Source: Paenibacillus sp. FSL K6-1330 (GTDB lineage Bacteria; Bacillota; Bacilli; Paenibacillales; Paenibacillaceae). Taken from it: 64,000 bases of DNA. Below are positions 1 to 7,762 of the stretch, in pieces (within the stretch, counting starts at the first letter, position 1; the number at the start of each line of letters is the position of its first letter). The position numbers and the translations under genes were made by a program. The stretch covers positions 2,431,501 to 2,495,500 of the forward strand of contig NZ_CP150269.1 of NCBI RefSeq assembly GCF_037976825.1, read 5' to 3'. The notes under the pieces are model-generated. The model was not told the DNA's origin and did not search any database. It was given only the letters and a program-made list of their open reading frames with translations.

Positions 1-1
1 C

Positions 2-964
2 CAAGTTTCGGTTCTGGAAGATACGCCTTACCGCGCATCCATTGAAATCGTTCATAACTGGTCCATTCCGGCTATGGCGGACAGCAAGCTGGATGAAGAG
101 CAGCATGAGCTCATCTATTATCCGAACCGCAAAGCGCAAAGATCGAGCGAAATGGTGCCAATGCGCATTCGTACCGTAATCAGTCTGAACCGCAGCGGTA
201 AAGGCGTGGAGATCGAAGCGACAATGGATAATCAAGCGAAGGATCATCGGGTGCGTGCATTGTTCCCAACGGATCTGCTGGCATCGTCCCATAACGTGGA
301 TTCCATGTTTGAAGTGGCAACTCGGGATAATGAACCTGCTGCCGAATGGGAGAATCCAAGCTATACCGCTCATCAACAGGCATTCGTTGATGTCTCGACA
401 GCTACTGCAGGATTGACAGTAGCTAACCAGGGCTTGAATGAATATGAAGTCCTGCGTGACGGCCGGAATACCATCGCTGTTACATTGCTTCGTTCCGTAG
501 GCGAGCTCGGTGACTGGGGGTACTTCCCTACGCCTGAAGCTCAGTGCATCGGCGTGCATACGGTACGTATGGAGGTCATTCCGCATCAGGGCGACGGCAT
601 GAAGTCAGGCGCATACGCCGAGGCTTACCAATTCCAAATCCCATGGACGGTTGCACAGACCGGGGTCCATGCCGGCGCTGTCGCATCGACTTCCGCACCG
701 TTTGAATGGAGCCATGAAGAACTTGCGTTCTCTTCCCTGAAAGTGAATCCGAAGACCGGGGATCTGATGCTGCGCTGGTTCAATATGGCAGGCACGGATA
801 CTGAGCTGAAGCTGAAATCTTCTCTACCTTCCCAGGGTGTGTATAAGAGCTCTATTCTGGAAGTAGAGGGAGCGGTTCAAAGCTTTGATGGCGATGGAAG
901 CTTCACGCAGCCGGTTAAGCCTCACGAAATCGTAACACTGGGAGTTAAAGTTTCGGTCAAGTAA
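2..964 (+). CDS. alpha-mannosidase (GH38), C-terminal part, truncated by window edge
   Basis: The reading frame is open from the first codon of the window, so only the last ~321 residues are present. The sequence resembles the C-terminal beta-sandwich region of family GH38 alpha-mannosidases (MngB-like): a segment reading LFPTDL, a GDWGYFPTPEAQC stretch, and a late QFQIPW motif. The catalytic half, with the zinc site and nucleophile, would lie upstream and is not visible. The expected role is cytoplasmic removal of alpha-linked mannose from mannosides or mannosylglycerate-like sugars. The ATG at 74 is internal and is not the real start. A terminator follows the stop by ~55 bases. The family call rests on remembered motifs without a search. 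Confidence 0.75.
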   Translation, partial: QVSVLEDTPYRASIEIVHNWSIPAMADSKLDEEQHELIYYPNRKAQRSSEMVPMRIRTVISLNRSGKGVEIEATMDNQAKDHRVRALFPTDLLASSHNVDSMFEVATRDNEPAAEWENPSYTAHQQAFVDVSTATAGLTVANQGLNEYEVLRDGRNTIAVTLLRSVGELGDWGYFPTPEAQCIGVHTVRMEVIPHQGDGMKSGAYAEAYQFQIPWTVAQTGVHAGAVASTSAPFEWSHEELAFSSLKVNPKTGDLMLRWFNMAGTDTELKLKSSLPSQGVYKSSILEVEGAVQSFDGDGSFTQPVKPHEIVTLGVKVSVK

Positions 965-1017
965 GAATTTATTATGATATAGTGCTGGGAATGTTGTTGT
1001 ACATCCCGGTCCAGCAA

Positions 1018-1052
1018 AGCCCGATTCCGAAATTACAGGGATCGGGCTTTAC
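1018..1052 (+). terminator. intrinsic terminator after the mannosidase gene
   Basis: Inverted repeat AGCCCGAT (1018-1025) / ATCGGGCT (1041-1048) followed by TTT. It ends the mannosidase transcript. Confidence 0.7.
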
Positions 1053-1103
1053 TCCTCTTGCCTAATGACAGGCAATTCCTGAACGCTCTGAAATATATAT
1101 AAT

Positions 1104-1151
1104 GAAAAGGCTGCTCTCCCTAGGTCTTTGCGGACGGCTGGAGGGCAGCTC
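1104..1151 (-). terminator. intrinsic terminator for the 53-residue minus-strand gene
   Basis: On the minus strand the stem GGAGGGCAGC / GCTGCTCTCC (one G-U pair) is followed by CTTTTC. It lies ~20 bases after the stop codon at 1171. Confidence 0.6.
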
Positions 1152-1170
1152 TTTATTGTACTCGGCTTAA

Positions 1171-1332
1171 TTATTGATTTTTCCCTTGGTTTTGGTCTTT
1201 CTCGTAAGCAATCAGGGTGATATCTTTGCCTGTAAGCTCGGCAATCTTGGTCTCGGCGTCTTCAATCGCTTTCAAGGTACCTTCATTCCCATTGAGTGAG
1301 GCAATTTTATATTCCTCCGAATGGATGTCCAT
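1171..1332 (-). CDS. small hypothetical protein (53 residues)
   Basis: A short ORF read directly from the minus strand: it begins MDIHSEEYKIASLNGNEG and ends AYEKDQNQGKNQ. A very strong ribosome binding site (AAGGGGGG) lies six bases before the ATG, and a terminator follows the stop, so the gene is well framed at both ends. The product is small, acidic and soluble, with a predicted helix in the middle (KAIEDAETKIAEL) and no signal peptide or Cys pair. I do not recognise a family. It is encoded between the mannosidase and an L,D-transpeptidase and is probably transcribed on its own. Confidence 0.65.
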   Translation of the reverse strand: MDIHSEEYKIASLNGNEGTLKAIEDAETKIAELTGKDITLIAYEKDQNQGKNQ

Positions 1333-1469
1333 GTGAATCCCCCCTTAGATGGTTGATAACAAATATAATGATAAGTTATCCTATACAAGATGGTTACATA
1401 CCTGGTATTCAAAAAATTGGAATGAACTTGAGGAATGGAGCGGAGTATGGTTCCTATGCGTCCAATTTA

Positions 1470-1505
1470 AAAAAGCCAGACACATGAAATGTGTTTGGCT
1501 TTTTG
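1470..1505. terminator. bidirectional intrinsic terminator downstream of the L,D-transpeptidase
   Basis: Stem AGCCAGACACAT (1474-1485) / ATGTGTTTGGCT (1489-1500) with a GAA loop. A-run on the left and T-run on the right, so it can act on either strand. It lies 6 bases past the transpeptidase stop. Confidence 0.85.
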
Positions 1506-1510
1506 CGTTC

Positions 1511-2011
1511 TTATTTTTGGATGAGGACGGGGGTACTCATTTTCACCTTGTCGTAAAGCCAGCGTACGTCTTTATTATGCATCCGTATACAACCTGCCGA
1601 CACGTACTTGCCGATCGAGTTGGCGTTGTTGTTTCCATGTATGGCGTACGCGTAGCTAACTCTACCGTTCACTTTCACATTAATGCCGAGCCAGCGATCC
1701 CCAAGCGGATTGCGCGGGTCTCCTCCCTTGATGCCTTCCTTGTAGTAAGGTCTGTTCTTCACTTTTTCGTGAATTCTGAACAGGCCTTCCGGTGTATAGG
1801 AGGGTTTTTTGCCTGTAGCGACGGGAAATGTTTTTATGACCTTACCTTTTTCATAATACGTCAGTTTGTTGGTGGATTTATCAATGACAATAAACTGTGC
1901 GTATTTGGTGTACTTACTGTCCAGCTTCTGTCCGGAAGCGCCTTGGGATACGGCGGGGAAAAAGAAAACCAGCAGTAAGGTGAAGATCAGTATGCGGCTG
2001 ATGCCCTTAAT
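1511..2011 (-). CDS. secreted L,D-transpeptidase, YkuD domain, apparent ATT start
   Basis: Predicted to crosslink peptidoglycan (3-3 bonds) or anchor proteins outside the membrane. Read from the ATT at 2009-2011, the product has 166 residues: a signal peptide (KGISRILIFTLLLVFFFPAV), then a YkuD domain from about residue 38 to the end. It includes IHGNN (His ~125) and the catalytic SAGCIRM (Cys ~141). An in-frame TGA at 2021-2023 blocks extension upstream. Between that stop and the signal peptide there is no ATG, GTG or TTG. A good binding site (AGAGGTGAT) sits about nine bases before the ATT, with an ATC just before it. The first conventional start is a GTG at 1760-1762, which would delete the signal peptide and half the domain. 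The function is solid; the start codon is inferred. Confidence 0.8.
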   Translation of the reverse strand: MKGISRILIFTLLLVFFFPAVSQGASGQKLDSKYTKYAQFIVIDKSTNKLTYYEKGKVIKTFPVATGKKPSYTPEGLFRIHEKVKNRPYYKEGIKGGDPRNPLGDRWLGINVKVNGRVSYAYAIHGNNNANSIGKYVSAGCIRMHNKDVRWLYDKVKMSTPVLIQK

Positions 2012-2236
2012 GATGTCCGATCACCTCTTTTCGTTCTCCCCCATATATATGCAGCTATTCGCGAATGTTGACGGAAATGTGCATAAGCCGAAAAATAGAA
2101 CAAGTTGTTTTCAAAGAGAGATATAAGGGCGCGGAGGGGACATTCTATCGAATATCGGATCGTGGCTTGGCTGTACGCAAATGACCTCCTGAAGGGATTT
2201 CTTCAAGAGGGTTTTCGCGTTCATTATAGCAACCAC

Positions 2237-2265
2237 TTGAAAACGACACTAATGTCGTTTATGAT
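2237..2265 (+). promoter_or_regulatory. sigma-A promoter of the TetR operon
   Basis: TTGAAA (2237-2242), 17-base spacer, TATGAT (2260-2265). The spacer is entirely occupied by operator copy 1. The upstream stretch 2012-2236 shows no gene or clear signal. Confidence 0.75.
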
Positions 2266-2296
2266 GAAATGAGTTAAAAAAGACACTTATGTCGTT
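2242..2296 (+). promoter_or_regulatory. two TetR-type operator palindromes
   Basis: Copy 1 is AACGACACTAATGTCGTT (2242-2259); copy 2 has core GACACTTATGTC (2282-2293) inside AAGACACTTATGTCGTT (2280-2296). The 12-base cores differ at one position and are 37 bases apart. Copy 1 fills the promoter spacer and copy 2 lies just past the expected transcription start. This is the arrangement expected for autorepression by the TetR regulator encoded next. Confidence 0.75.
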
Positions 2297-2314
2297 TATA
2301 TTGAGGTGAAGTTC

Positions 2315-2353
2315 ATGGAATCGATATTGATGTTAAAGGCGGGAGAGGGATGA
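2315..2353 (+). CDS. possible 12-residue leader peptide before the TetR gene
   Basis: ATG at 2315 has its own strong binding site (GAGGTGA, six bases upstream) and encodes MESILMLKAGEG before a TGA at 2351. That stop lies three bases before the TetR start codon, and the TetR binding site (GGGAGAGGGA) is inside the peptide's last codons. It could couple translation of the two. A chance ORF is possible at this length. Confidence 0.3.
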   Translation: MESILMLKAGEG

Positions 2354-2356
2354 CTT

Positions 2357-2983
2357 ATGTGTCCACGGGTTAGTGAGGAATATAAACGGGAGAAGAAGTT
2401 TGAAATTTTGACGGCAGCCAGGCGCGTCTTTATCAGAAAGGGCTATACCCGCACCGTGATGCAGGACATTATGGATGAAGCGGGCATGTCCCGCGGAGCC
2501 GTGTATGCGTATTTTGATAATGTGGAGCATGTATTTATAGAGGTTCTGCGTTTTGACGACCAAGAGACGCTCGGTTTTTTTGAACCGGATCCGCAATATC
2601 CGATATGGAATCAGTTGATGGACTGGGTTCAGAAACAGCAGGGTGATATTTCGCTAATCCAGCATTCACTTGTATTGGCCAGGGCGGAATTTTTCCTGTC
2701 TTCCTCTTATGTTCATGCCAAGAAGGAGTATCCCTATATAACTGAACGTTATCAGCTGACCGTTGAGGCCATGGGCCGGGTCATTCGAAAGGGCCAACAG
2801 CAAGGGGAGTTTCGGCCGCGATTGGAACCGGAAGCCATAGCACGTTATATGATTTCGTTTCTGAACGGACTGATGCTGGATACCTTCCAACTCGGACCGA
2901 CGGTGACTTGCGTGCCGGAGCAGTTGGAAACCTTCATACATTCTCTCAATGCAATGTTAAATCCGATAACACTAGAACCATGA
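2357..2983 (+). CDS. TetR/AcrR family transcriptional regulator
   Basis: A 208-residue repressor. The N-terminal helix-turn-helix lies at about residues 12-58, with FEILTAARRVFIRKGY, then TVMQDIMDEAGMSRGAVYAYF, the classic TetR recognition region. The C-terminal ligand and dimer domain is divergent, so the inducer cannot be named. Start ATG at 2357 with GGGAGAGGGA upstream. It is the first gene of an operon with an acetyltransferase (22-base gap), an ABC ATPase and its permease, and it probably represses this operon through the two palindromes upstream. The likely role is induced export of a toxic or membrane-active compound. Confidence 0.9.
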   Translation: MCPRVSEEYKREKKFEILTAARRVFIRKGYTRTVMQDIMDEAGMSRGAVYAYFDNVEHVFIEVLRFDDQETLGFFEPDPQYPIWNQLMDWVQKQQGDISLIQHSLVLARAEFFLSSSYVHAKKEYPYITERYQLTVEAMGRVIRKGQQQGEFRPRLEPEAIARYMISFLNGLMLDTFQLGPTVTCVPEQLETFIHSLNAMLNPITLEP

Positions 2984-3005
2984 TGATGGAAAGGGTGTTT
3001 TTTGA

Positions 3006-3566
3006 ATGCTATTTGAATCTGCTAGACTTGCTTGTCGAAAAATGACGATAAACGACGCGGAGCTGTACCATTCCTGGCGCAATGACCTAGAAGTGATGCA
3101 ATCCACCAGTCCCAACCTGGATACTTATCAACTGGAGGAGACAAAGGACTTCGTTCAGCAGGTGATCCTGGGTTCTTCCTCCTCGAAGAGCTATCTGATC
3201 CAGTTGAAGGAAACCGGCAGACCGATTGGCATCATGTCATTGATTCATATCGATACCAAGAACCGGAACGCGGAATGTATCATCGACATTGGCGAAAAGA
3301 CCTATTGGGGCAAGGGTTACGGCTTTGAAGCGATGACGCTTTTGCTTGATTATGCTTTTTTGGAGCTGAATCTGCACCGGGTAAGCTTGCAGGTATTTTC
3401 CTTCAACCATAACGCGATCAAACTGTATGAAAAAATCGGATTTGTCCAGGAAGGCAGCTCCAGACAGAGCTTGTACCGGAATGGCGTCTGGCATGACATT
3501 GTACACATGGGGATATTGCAGAGCGAGTATATGCGTCAAAAGGTTGATTTTCCCTCCCTTCCATAA
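3006..3566 (+). CDS. GNAT family N-acetyltransferase (RimJ/RimL type)
   Basis: A 186-residue enzyme predicted to move acetyl from acetyl-CoA to an amine. It starts with the RimJ/RimL-like LFESARLACRKMTINDAELYHSW. Acetyl-CoA loop residues appear at YWGKGYGFEA (about 98-107), followed by HRVSLQVFSFNHNAIKLYEKIGF, the typical motif B helix region. The closest type is the SpeG/RimL branch that acetylates polyamines, antibiotics or protein N-termini; the substrate is unknown. It sits second in the TetR-controlled operon, 22 bases after the regulator and before the ABC exporter, suggesting a shared detoxification role (inference). The binding site AAAGGGTG is nine bases before the ATG. Confidence 0.88.
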   Translation: MLFESARLACRKMTINDAELYHSWRNDLEVMQSTSPNLDTYQLEETKDFVQQVILGSSSSKSYLIQLKETGRPIGIMSLIHIDTKNRNAECIIDIGEKTYWGKGYGFEAMTLLLDYAFLELNLHRVSLQVFSFNHNAIKLYEKIGFVQEGSSRQSLYRNGVWHDIVHMGILQSEYMRQKVDFPSLP

Positions 3567-3611
3567 TAAGGTAGGTATGTGAAGACAATGAGGGAATGGG
3601 AGAATAATATC

Positions 3612-4397
3612 ATGTCTGAAAATGAAGTGTTATTGATTCAAGACCTGCGCATGAAATATGATAATCGTTATGTGCTGAACGGTATCGACTTGGAAGTACG
3701 CCGCGGCGAGATGATTGGATATATCGGTCCGAACGGCGCGGGGAAGAGCACGACGGTCAAGATTATGCTTGGGCTGGTTGAGGGGTACACGGGGACAGTG
3801 CGCATATTCGGTCAGGATATTTCCGATGGGAATATCGATTACAAACGGAGAATCGGATATGTGCCTGAGGTGGCGGAATTGTACGATCAGTTAACGGCAG
3901 CCGAGTATTTGACTTTTATAGGCGAGTTGTACGGACTTACATATGATGCAGCGGATTATAAGGCGAAGCAATTAATGGATTGCTTTGACATGGAAAAGGC
4001 TTATCACTCACGGATCGCTACGTTTTCAAAAGGAATGCGGCAAAAGGTGCTGCTGATCTCGAGCCTGCTGCATGATCCTGATCTATTGTTCCTGGATGAG
4101 CCCTTAAGCGGGCTGGATGCGAACAGCGTGATGGTAGTCAAGGAAGTACTGGCCCAGCTGTCTGCCCAGGGCAAGACGATTTTTTATTCCTCACATATCA
4201 TGGACGTCGTTGAGAAAATCAGCAGCCGGATCATTCTGCTCGCTGACAGCCGGGTAGTGGCGGACGGAACGTTCAAAGAATTGCAGCAGCATTCCCATGA
4301 GGGGTCCCTGGAAGAAGTGTTTAATCAGCTGACGGGGTTCCATGACCATGCCCGTATTGCAGAACGGTTCGTATCGATCGTTCGGGAGGGAAGCTGA
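3612..4397 (+). CDS. ABC transporter ATP-binding protein
   Basis: The cytoplasmic ATPase of an ABC-2 type exporter. Visible motifs: Walker A GPNGAGKST (about residue 39), Q-loop region, signature FSKGMRQKV (about 138), Walker B LLFLDEPLSGLD (about 158) and the switch His in YSSHIMD. I chose ATG 3612 (MSENEVLL), with GGGAG nine bases upstream; an upstream GTG at 3579 would add 11 residues. The single-domain layout and 262-residue length fit the family. Its stop codon is one base before the start of the permease gene, so the two are translationally linked. The C-terminal region after residue 220 is typical of bacitracin/multidrug-type exporters. The substrate is unknown. Confidence 0.9.
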   Translation: MSENEVLLIQDLRMKYDNRYVLNGIDLEVRRGEMIGYIGPNGAGKSTTVKIMLGLVEGYTGTVRIFGQDISDGNIDYKRRIGYVPEVAELYDQLTAAEYLTFIGELYGLTYDAADYKAKQLMDCFDMEKAYHSRIATFSKGMRQKVLLISSLLHDPDLLFLDEPLSGLDANSVMVVKEVLAQLSAQGKTIFYSSHIMDVVEKISSRIILLADSRVVADGTFKELQQHSHEGSLEEVFNQLTGFHDHARIAERFVSIVREGS

Positions 4398-4398
4398 T

Positions 4399-6030
4399 AT
4401 GGCGGGATCGGATTCATCGTTTCGGATGCTGAAGATACTGGATCGATTTCAGGGAATCATCTCGAGATTGGGTGTCGACTATAAAACGCTGCGCCGGATA
4501 CTCCATGTCAAATTGTTGATGGATTCGAGGCGCGCACCCGTCATATTATCTTCTAGCAACCGGAAGAAAGAAGAGCAGGACAAGAACCTGTTTGTCAGCT
4601 CCCTCTGGCTGTATGGCTTAATCGGGCTTGTCCTGACGCCGTTTGTGTTCTGGAGCGATCCGGAATATTTAATGCCGATGAGCATCCTGTCTGCGATCCT
4701 AATGTTCCTGATTATGAGCTCCATGATTTCAGATTTCTCATCCGTGCTGCTGGATGTGCGCGACCGCAGCATTTTGATGACGAAGCCGATCGACGGTCGA
4801 ACGGTCGGATTGGCGCGATCGATTCATGCAGGAATTTATTTGCTGCTGCTAACCGGAGCGCTCTCAGCAGGCTCACTGGTCGTGGGATTGATCAAGCATG
4901 GCGTGCTGTTCTTTCTGATCTATATCCTGGAGTTAATACTGATGAATATGCTCATTCTGGTGAGCACCTCCTTGGTTTATCTGTTGCTGCTCAAGTATTG
5001 GGATGGAGAGAAACTGAAGGATCTGATCAATTATGTACAGATTGGACTTTCCGCCACGCTGGCCATCGGCTATCAGTTTGTGATCCGTTCCTTCGATCTG
5101 ATTGATTTTCATCTGGTATTTAAGCCAGCCTGGTGGCAGATTCTGCTTCCGCCGGTGTGGTTTGCGGCTCCGTATGAGTGGTTGTTTGGCGAGGGGAGCA
5201 GGTGGCTGGCTGTTCTCTCGTTGCTGGCTGTATTCGTCCCGATTGTGTTTATGATCGTCTATGTCCGTTATATTCCTTCGTTCGAGCAGCATCTGGAGAA
5301 GCTGGCTCACAGCGAAGCGGGAAAAGGGCGGGAGCGCGGGCGATTGGACAGATTCTTGGCCAAAATGGTATGCGGGTCGCGCACGGAGCAAGCTTGTTTC
5401 CGACTATCAGCCAGCATGCTGAAGAACGAGAGAGAGTTTAAACTTAAGGTGTATCCTACACTTGGGTTGTCCGTGTTATTGCCTTATTTATTCTTTGTCT
5501 CTACGATCCGTAACTCCTCATTGGCGGAAATCAGCCAGGGATCGTCGTACTATGTACTGCATAGTATGCTCATCATGATTATCACCGTCGTTATGATGCT
5601 GAAATTCTCCGGCAAGCCCAAGGCCTTCTGGTTATTTGGCGCAGCCCCGATGCAAGGCATGAATCCTTTGTACAAAGGGGCTTTAAAGGCTTTTGCCATC
5701 AAAATGTTCGTGCCGCTGTTCATTGTGAACGCGATCGTGTTTCTGATCGTGTTCGGTACTCGGATCATGCCGGATATTCTCATCATACTCCTTACCGGAT
5801 TGGTGTTGATTCCCTTGTCAGCCAAGGCAATTCTGCGCAATCCACCGTTCTCTCAAGCGTTTAATATGGCGCAGCAGAAAGACGGCTGGTGGGTATTGTT
5901 ATTCTTCTTTGTTATTGGTGGACTCTGTGGTTTACATTATGCAAGCAGCACGATTCCTTATGGTATGTTGGCCTATATCCTCGCGCTGCTCGTTGCGAAT
6001 GGCTTGGCATGGGCCAAGCTGTATAAGTAA
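4399..6030 (+). CDS. ABC-2 type exporter permease
   Basis: A 543-residue integral membrane protein with about twelve hydrophobic segments, partner of the ATPase encoded immediately upstream. ATG 4399 follows the ATPase stop by one base, with GGGAGGG upstream, so I prefer it to the 19-residue extension beginning at 4342, which overlaps the ATPase. The layout is an N-terminal cytoplasmic region (to about residue 65), a membrane block, a charged loop at about 300-330 (LAHSEAGKGRERGRL), then a second membrane block. This resembles the large permeases of the YthQ/EcsB type, but I cannot name the family with certainty. A terminator closes the operon eight bases after the stop. Confidence 0.8.
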   Translation: MAGSDSSFRMLKILDRFQGIISRLGVDYKTLRRILHVKLLMDSRRAPVILSSSNRKKEEQDKNLFVSSLWLYGLIGLVLTPFVFWSDPEYLMPMSILSAILMFLIMSSMISDFSSVLLDVRDRSILMTKPIDGRTVGLARSIHAGIYLLLLTGALSAGSLVVGLIKHGVLFFLIYILELILMNMLILVSTSLVYLLLLKYWDGEKLKDLINYVQIGLSATLAIGYQFVIRSFDLIDFHLVFKPAWWQILLPPVWFAAPYEWLFGEGSRWLAVLSLLAVFVPIVFMIVYVRYIPSFEQHLEKLAHSEAGKGRERGRLDRFLAKMVCGSRTEQACFRLSASMLKNEREFKLKVYPTLGLSVLLPYLFFVSTIRNSSLAEISQGSSYYVLHSMLIMIITVVMMLKFSGKPKAFWLFGAAPMQGMNPLYKGALKAFAIKMFVPLFIVNAIVFLIVFGTRIMPDILIILLTGLVLIPLSAKAILRNPPFSQAFNMAQQKDGWWVLLFFFVIGGLCGLHYASSTIPYGMLAYILALLVANGLAWAKLYK

Positions 6031-6038
6031 ATTGGGGA

Positions 6039-6068
6039 AGGCATCCGAATGGATGCCTCTTCTTTTGT
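6039..6068 (+). terminator. intrinsic terminator of the TetR-ABC operon
   Basis: Perfect stem AGGCATCC (6039-6046) / GGATGCCT (6051-6058) with loop GAAT, followed by a T-rich tract. Confidence 0.85.
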
Positions 6069-6104
6069 TTTGTCAGATCATTGTATACTTGCGTTTAAAA
6101 GCGG

Positions 6105-6133
6105 TTGAGCTAGAACGTAAGTTCGTATATAAT
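6105..6133 (+). promoter_or_regulatory. promoter with LexA-like box upstream of the agr-like genes
   Basis: TTGAGC (6105-6110), 17-base spacer, TATAAT (6128-6133). Inside the spacer, AGAACGTAAGTTCG (6112-6125) has the GAAC-N4-GTTC dyad of the Gram-positive LexA/DinR box (11 of 14 positions of the CGAACRNRYGTTYC consensus). Transcription would run toward the agr-like cassette, which starts 465 bases downstream. Confidence 0.55.
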
Positions 6134-6598
6134 GAAGATATAGCAAATTAACTCTCTATTTCACTCTTCATTTCATAAATCCATGATGGATTCCCCCACT
6201 AATGTATTTAATTACCTGTTGTTATGCCTTCCGGGCCTTATATAATCAACTTAGATGATGTCAGGATGTTAAATAGTAGGATCTGAGTTTATTCTGGCTT
6301 AGTCATATTCACAAGGTCGTGGATTCTTGATAACTAATGCTTGGTTTTCGTTTGGTTAAAAACGACGTTTATTGTTTTTGCATTTTCCATCACAGTTTCC
6401 AGACATATAAGAAGTGGCAGGCGCCATCGGAATTGACCTCAAGAACATGCATCATTAGGACGACTCGATAGAAGCTGAGGGTCTGTCGGTATATCGTTTA
6501 TTTATAGACGTTATAACCATCAGTGTAATCAGGTTACATCGGGAAGTGGCGTAGCACACATTTAACCATTTCTTATGGTGTAGGGAGGAAATCTTTGA
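6134..6598 (+). other. 465-base untranslated stretch before the agr-like genes
   Basis: No convincing ORF on either strand. A small dyad, TGTAA-TCAGG-TTACA (6524-6538), lies about 60 bases before the first start codon and could be an operator. There is no obvious AgrA-type direct repeat and no terminator. If the 6105 promoter is used, this becomes a long 5' leader. Confidence 0.4.
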
Positions 6599-7210
6599 AT
6601 GGAAGTTATTTGGTTTATGGTGTTTTCAACATTTGAAACACTGGCGATTTATTCACTAATCATGACATTGCTTAGATTTAAGACAACAGAGTACATATGG
6701 CAGGCGTTGATTGTCATGATCCTTGCCAATTTGCAAAGTTTCGTTATGCGCAACGAGCTTCAATTGGATTTTCTCGCCCCTCTCATTACCGTGCTGATCT
6801 TCGTTTTCTTGTTTTCTGCCATTATTAAGATCCCAGTTATCTGGTCTGCGATATGTACCATTCTGGGGTATATGTTTTATGCTCTAATTCAGGCCTTTTA
6901 CATGCTATCATTGTATGGCTCAATCGAAGCTACACACAACAATGAAGTAGATGGCTATGTACTTCAGCTATTATCGTCAGTGACGGGTTTACTCATTTCT
7001 TGGATTATGTATAAGTTTGCAATAGGTTTTACATATGATCTCGAAAAGTTGCGTATTAAATTTGAGCACATCTTACTAATCTCCCTCATCGTAGTCGTTT
7101 TGATCTTATTGGCGATATTATTTTATCTTAATCGGTTATGGCTTCTTCTTCTCTTTTTTGGTATAACTTTTGGTATTTTCTTATTTTATGCGATCCAATC
7201 AAAGGAGTGA
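6599..7210 (+). CDS. membrane protein of agr-like locus, resembles AgrC sensor without kinase
   Basis: 203 residues with six or seven hydrophobic segments spread over the whole length (for example about 4-26, 31-46, 52-72, 77-100, 120-140, 157-178, 180-198) and only a short charged tail, AIQSKE. Size and topology match the six-helix sensor half of AgrC/GHKL histidine kinases, but no dimerisation His, N-box or G-box follows. The next gene, AgrB, begins seven bases after the stop. I infer a peptide-sensing, exporting or immunity role from position only; there is no conserved catalytic motif I can point to. Binding site GGGAGGAAA precedes ATG 6599. Confidence 0.6.
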   Translation: MEVIWFMVFSTFETLAIYSLIMTLLRFKTTEYIWQALIVMILANLQSFVMRNELQLDFLAPLITVLIFVFLFSAIIKIPVIWSAICTILGYMFYALIQAFYMLSLYGSIEATHNNEVDGYVLQLLSSVTGLLISWIMYKFAIGFTYDLEKLRIKFEHILLISLIVVVLILLAILFYLNRLWLLLLFFGITFGIFLFYAIQSKE

Positions 7211-7216
7211 CAATTA

Positions 7217-7762
7217 GTGATTGAAAGAGCCGCCCTTTGGATATCGGAAGGCATTAAACGACAAGTGCCTGAACACCCTTCATCTGTTGGAGTTTTAAAG
7301 CATGCGATCGCAATTCTATTAAATATACTATTTATTGTTACATTTACTTTATTAATATCCATTTATACCGGACATATGAAGCAGGCTATTACAGGTTTGA
7401 TCGGTTTTGCACTGCTAAGACAGTTCTCTGGAGGAATCCACGTTAAGACTGGCGCTGGTTGTATTGTTATTACTACTGCTTTGTTTACTGCAGTGTCTTT
7501 TGTTGATTTAGGCGAACTGCCTACACAAATTTTGAACATCCTAAGTTTTTTGTTAGTCGTTTTATTTGCCCCTAGTAAGATTGCCAAGCAATCAAGAATA
7601 CCAAGAAAACATTATCCTAAACTTCGTCTAATTAGCTGTATTATTGTTGGGGTGAACTTTCTCATTCAATCACCAACGTTATCCATAGTATTCTTTATCC
7701 AGGCACTGAGCCTAATTCATTTGAAGGGAGGTGAGTCAAGTGTCGGTAATCAACAAATCTAA
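7217..7762 (+). CDS. agrB: AgrB-like membrane endopeptidase for autoinducer processing
   Basis: 181-residue accessory gene regulator B family protein. AgrB is a membrane cysteine protease that cuts the C-terminal tail of AgrD and forms the (thio)lactone ring. The catalytic pair is visible: His75 and Cys82 in RQFSGGIHVKTGAGC, with family-like spacing and position. Several hydrophobic segments follow. GTG start at 7217 with AAAGGAGTGA immediately upstream; the binding site overlaps the end of the preceding gene. The 3' end overlaps the AgrD-like start by 23 bases, the usual agrB-agrD coupling. No agrC kinase or agrA regulator lies in this window. Confidence 0.88.
   Translation: MIERAALWISEGIKRQVPEHPSSVGVLKHAIAILLNILFIVTFTLLISIYTGHMKQAITGLIGFALLRQFSGGIHVKTGAGCIVITTALFTAVSFVDLGELPTQILNILSFLLVVLFAPSKIAKQSRIPRKHYPKLRLISCIIVGVNFLIQSPTLSIVFFIQALSLIHLKGGESSVGNQQI

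Noticed and set aside
1349..1978. 209-residue plus-strand ORF over the L,D-transpeptidase
   Set aside because: The minus strand encodes the YkuD domain with catalytic motif and signal peptide; the plus frame crosses the terminator hairpin.
5909..6151. 80-residue plus-strand ORF running past the permease terminator
   Set aside because: Starts inside the permease, crosses a strong terminator and covers the LexA-like promoter; no binding site.
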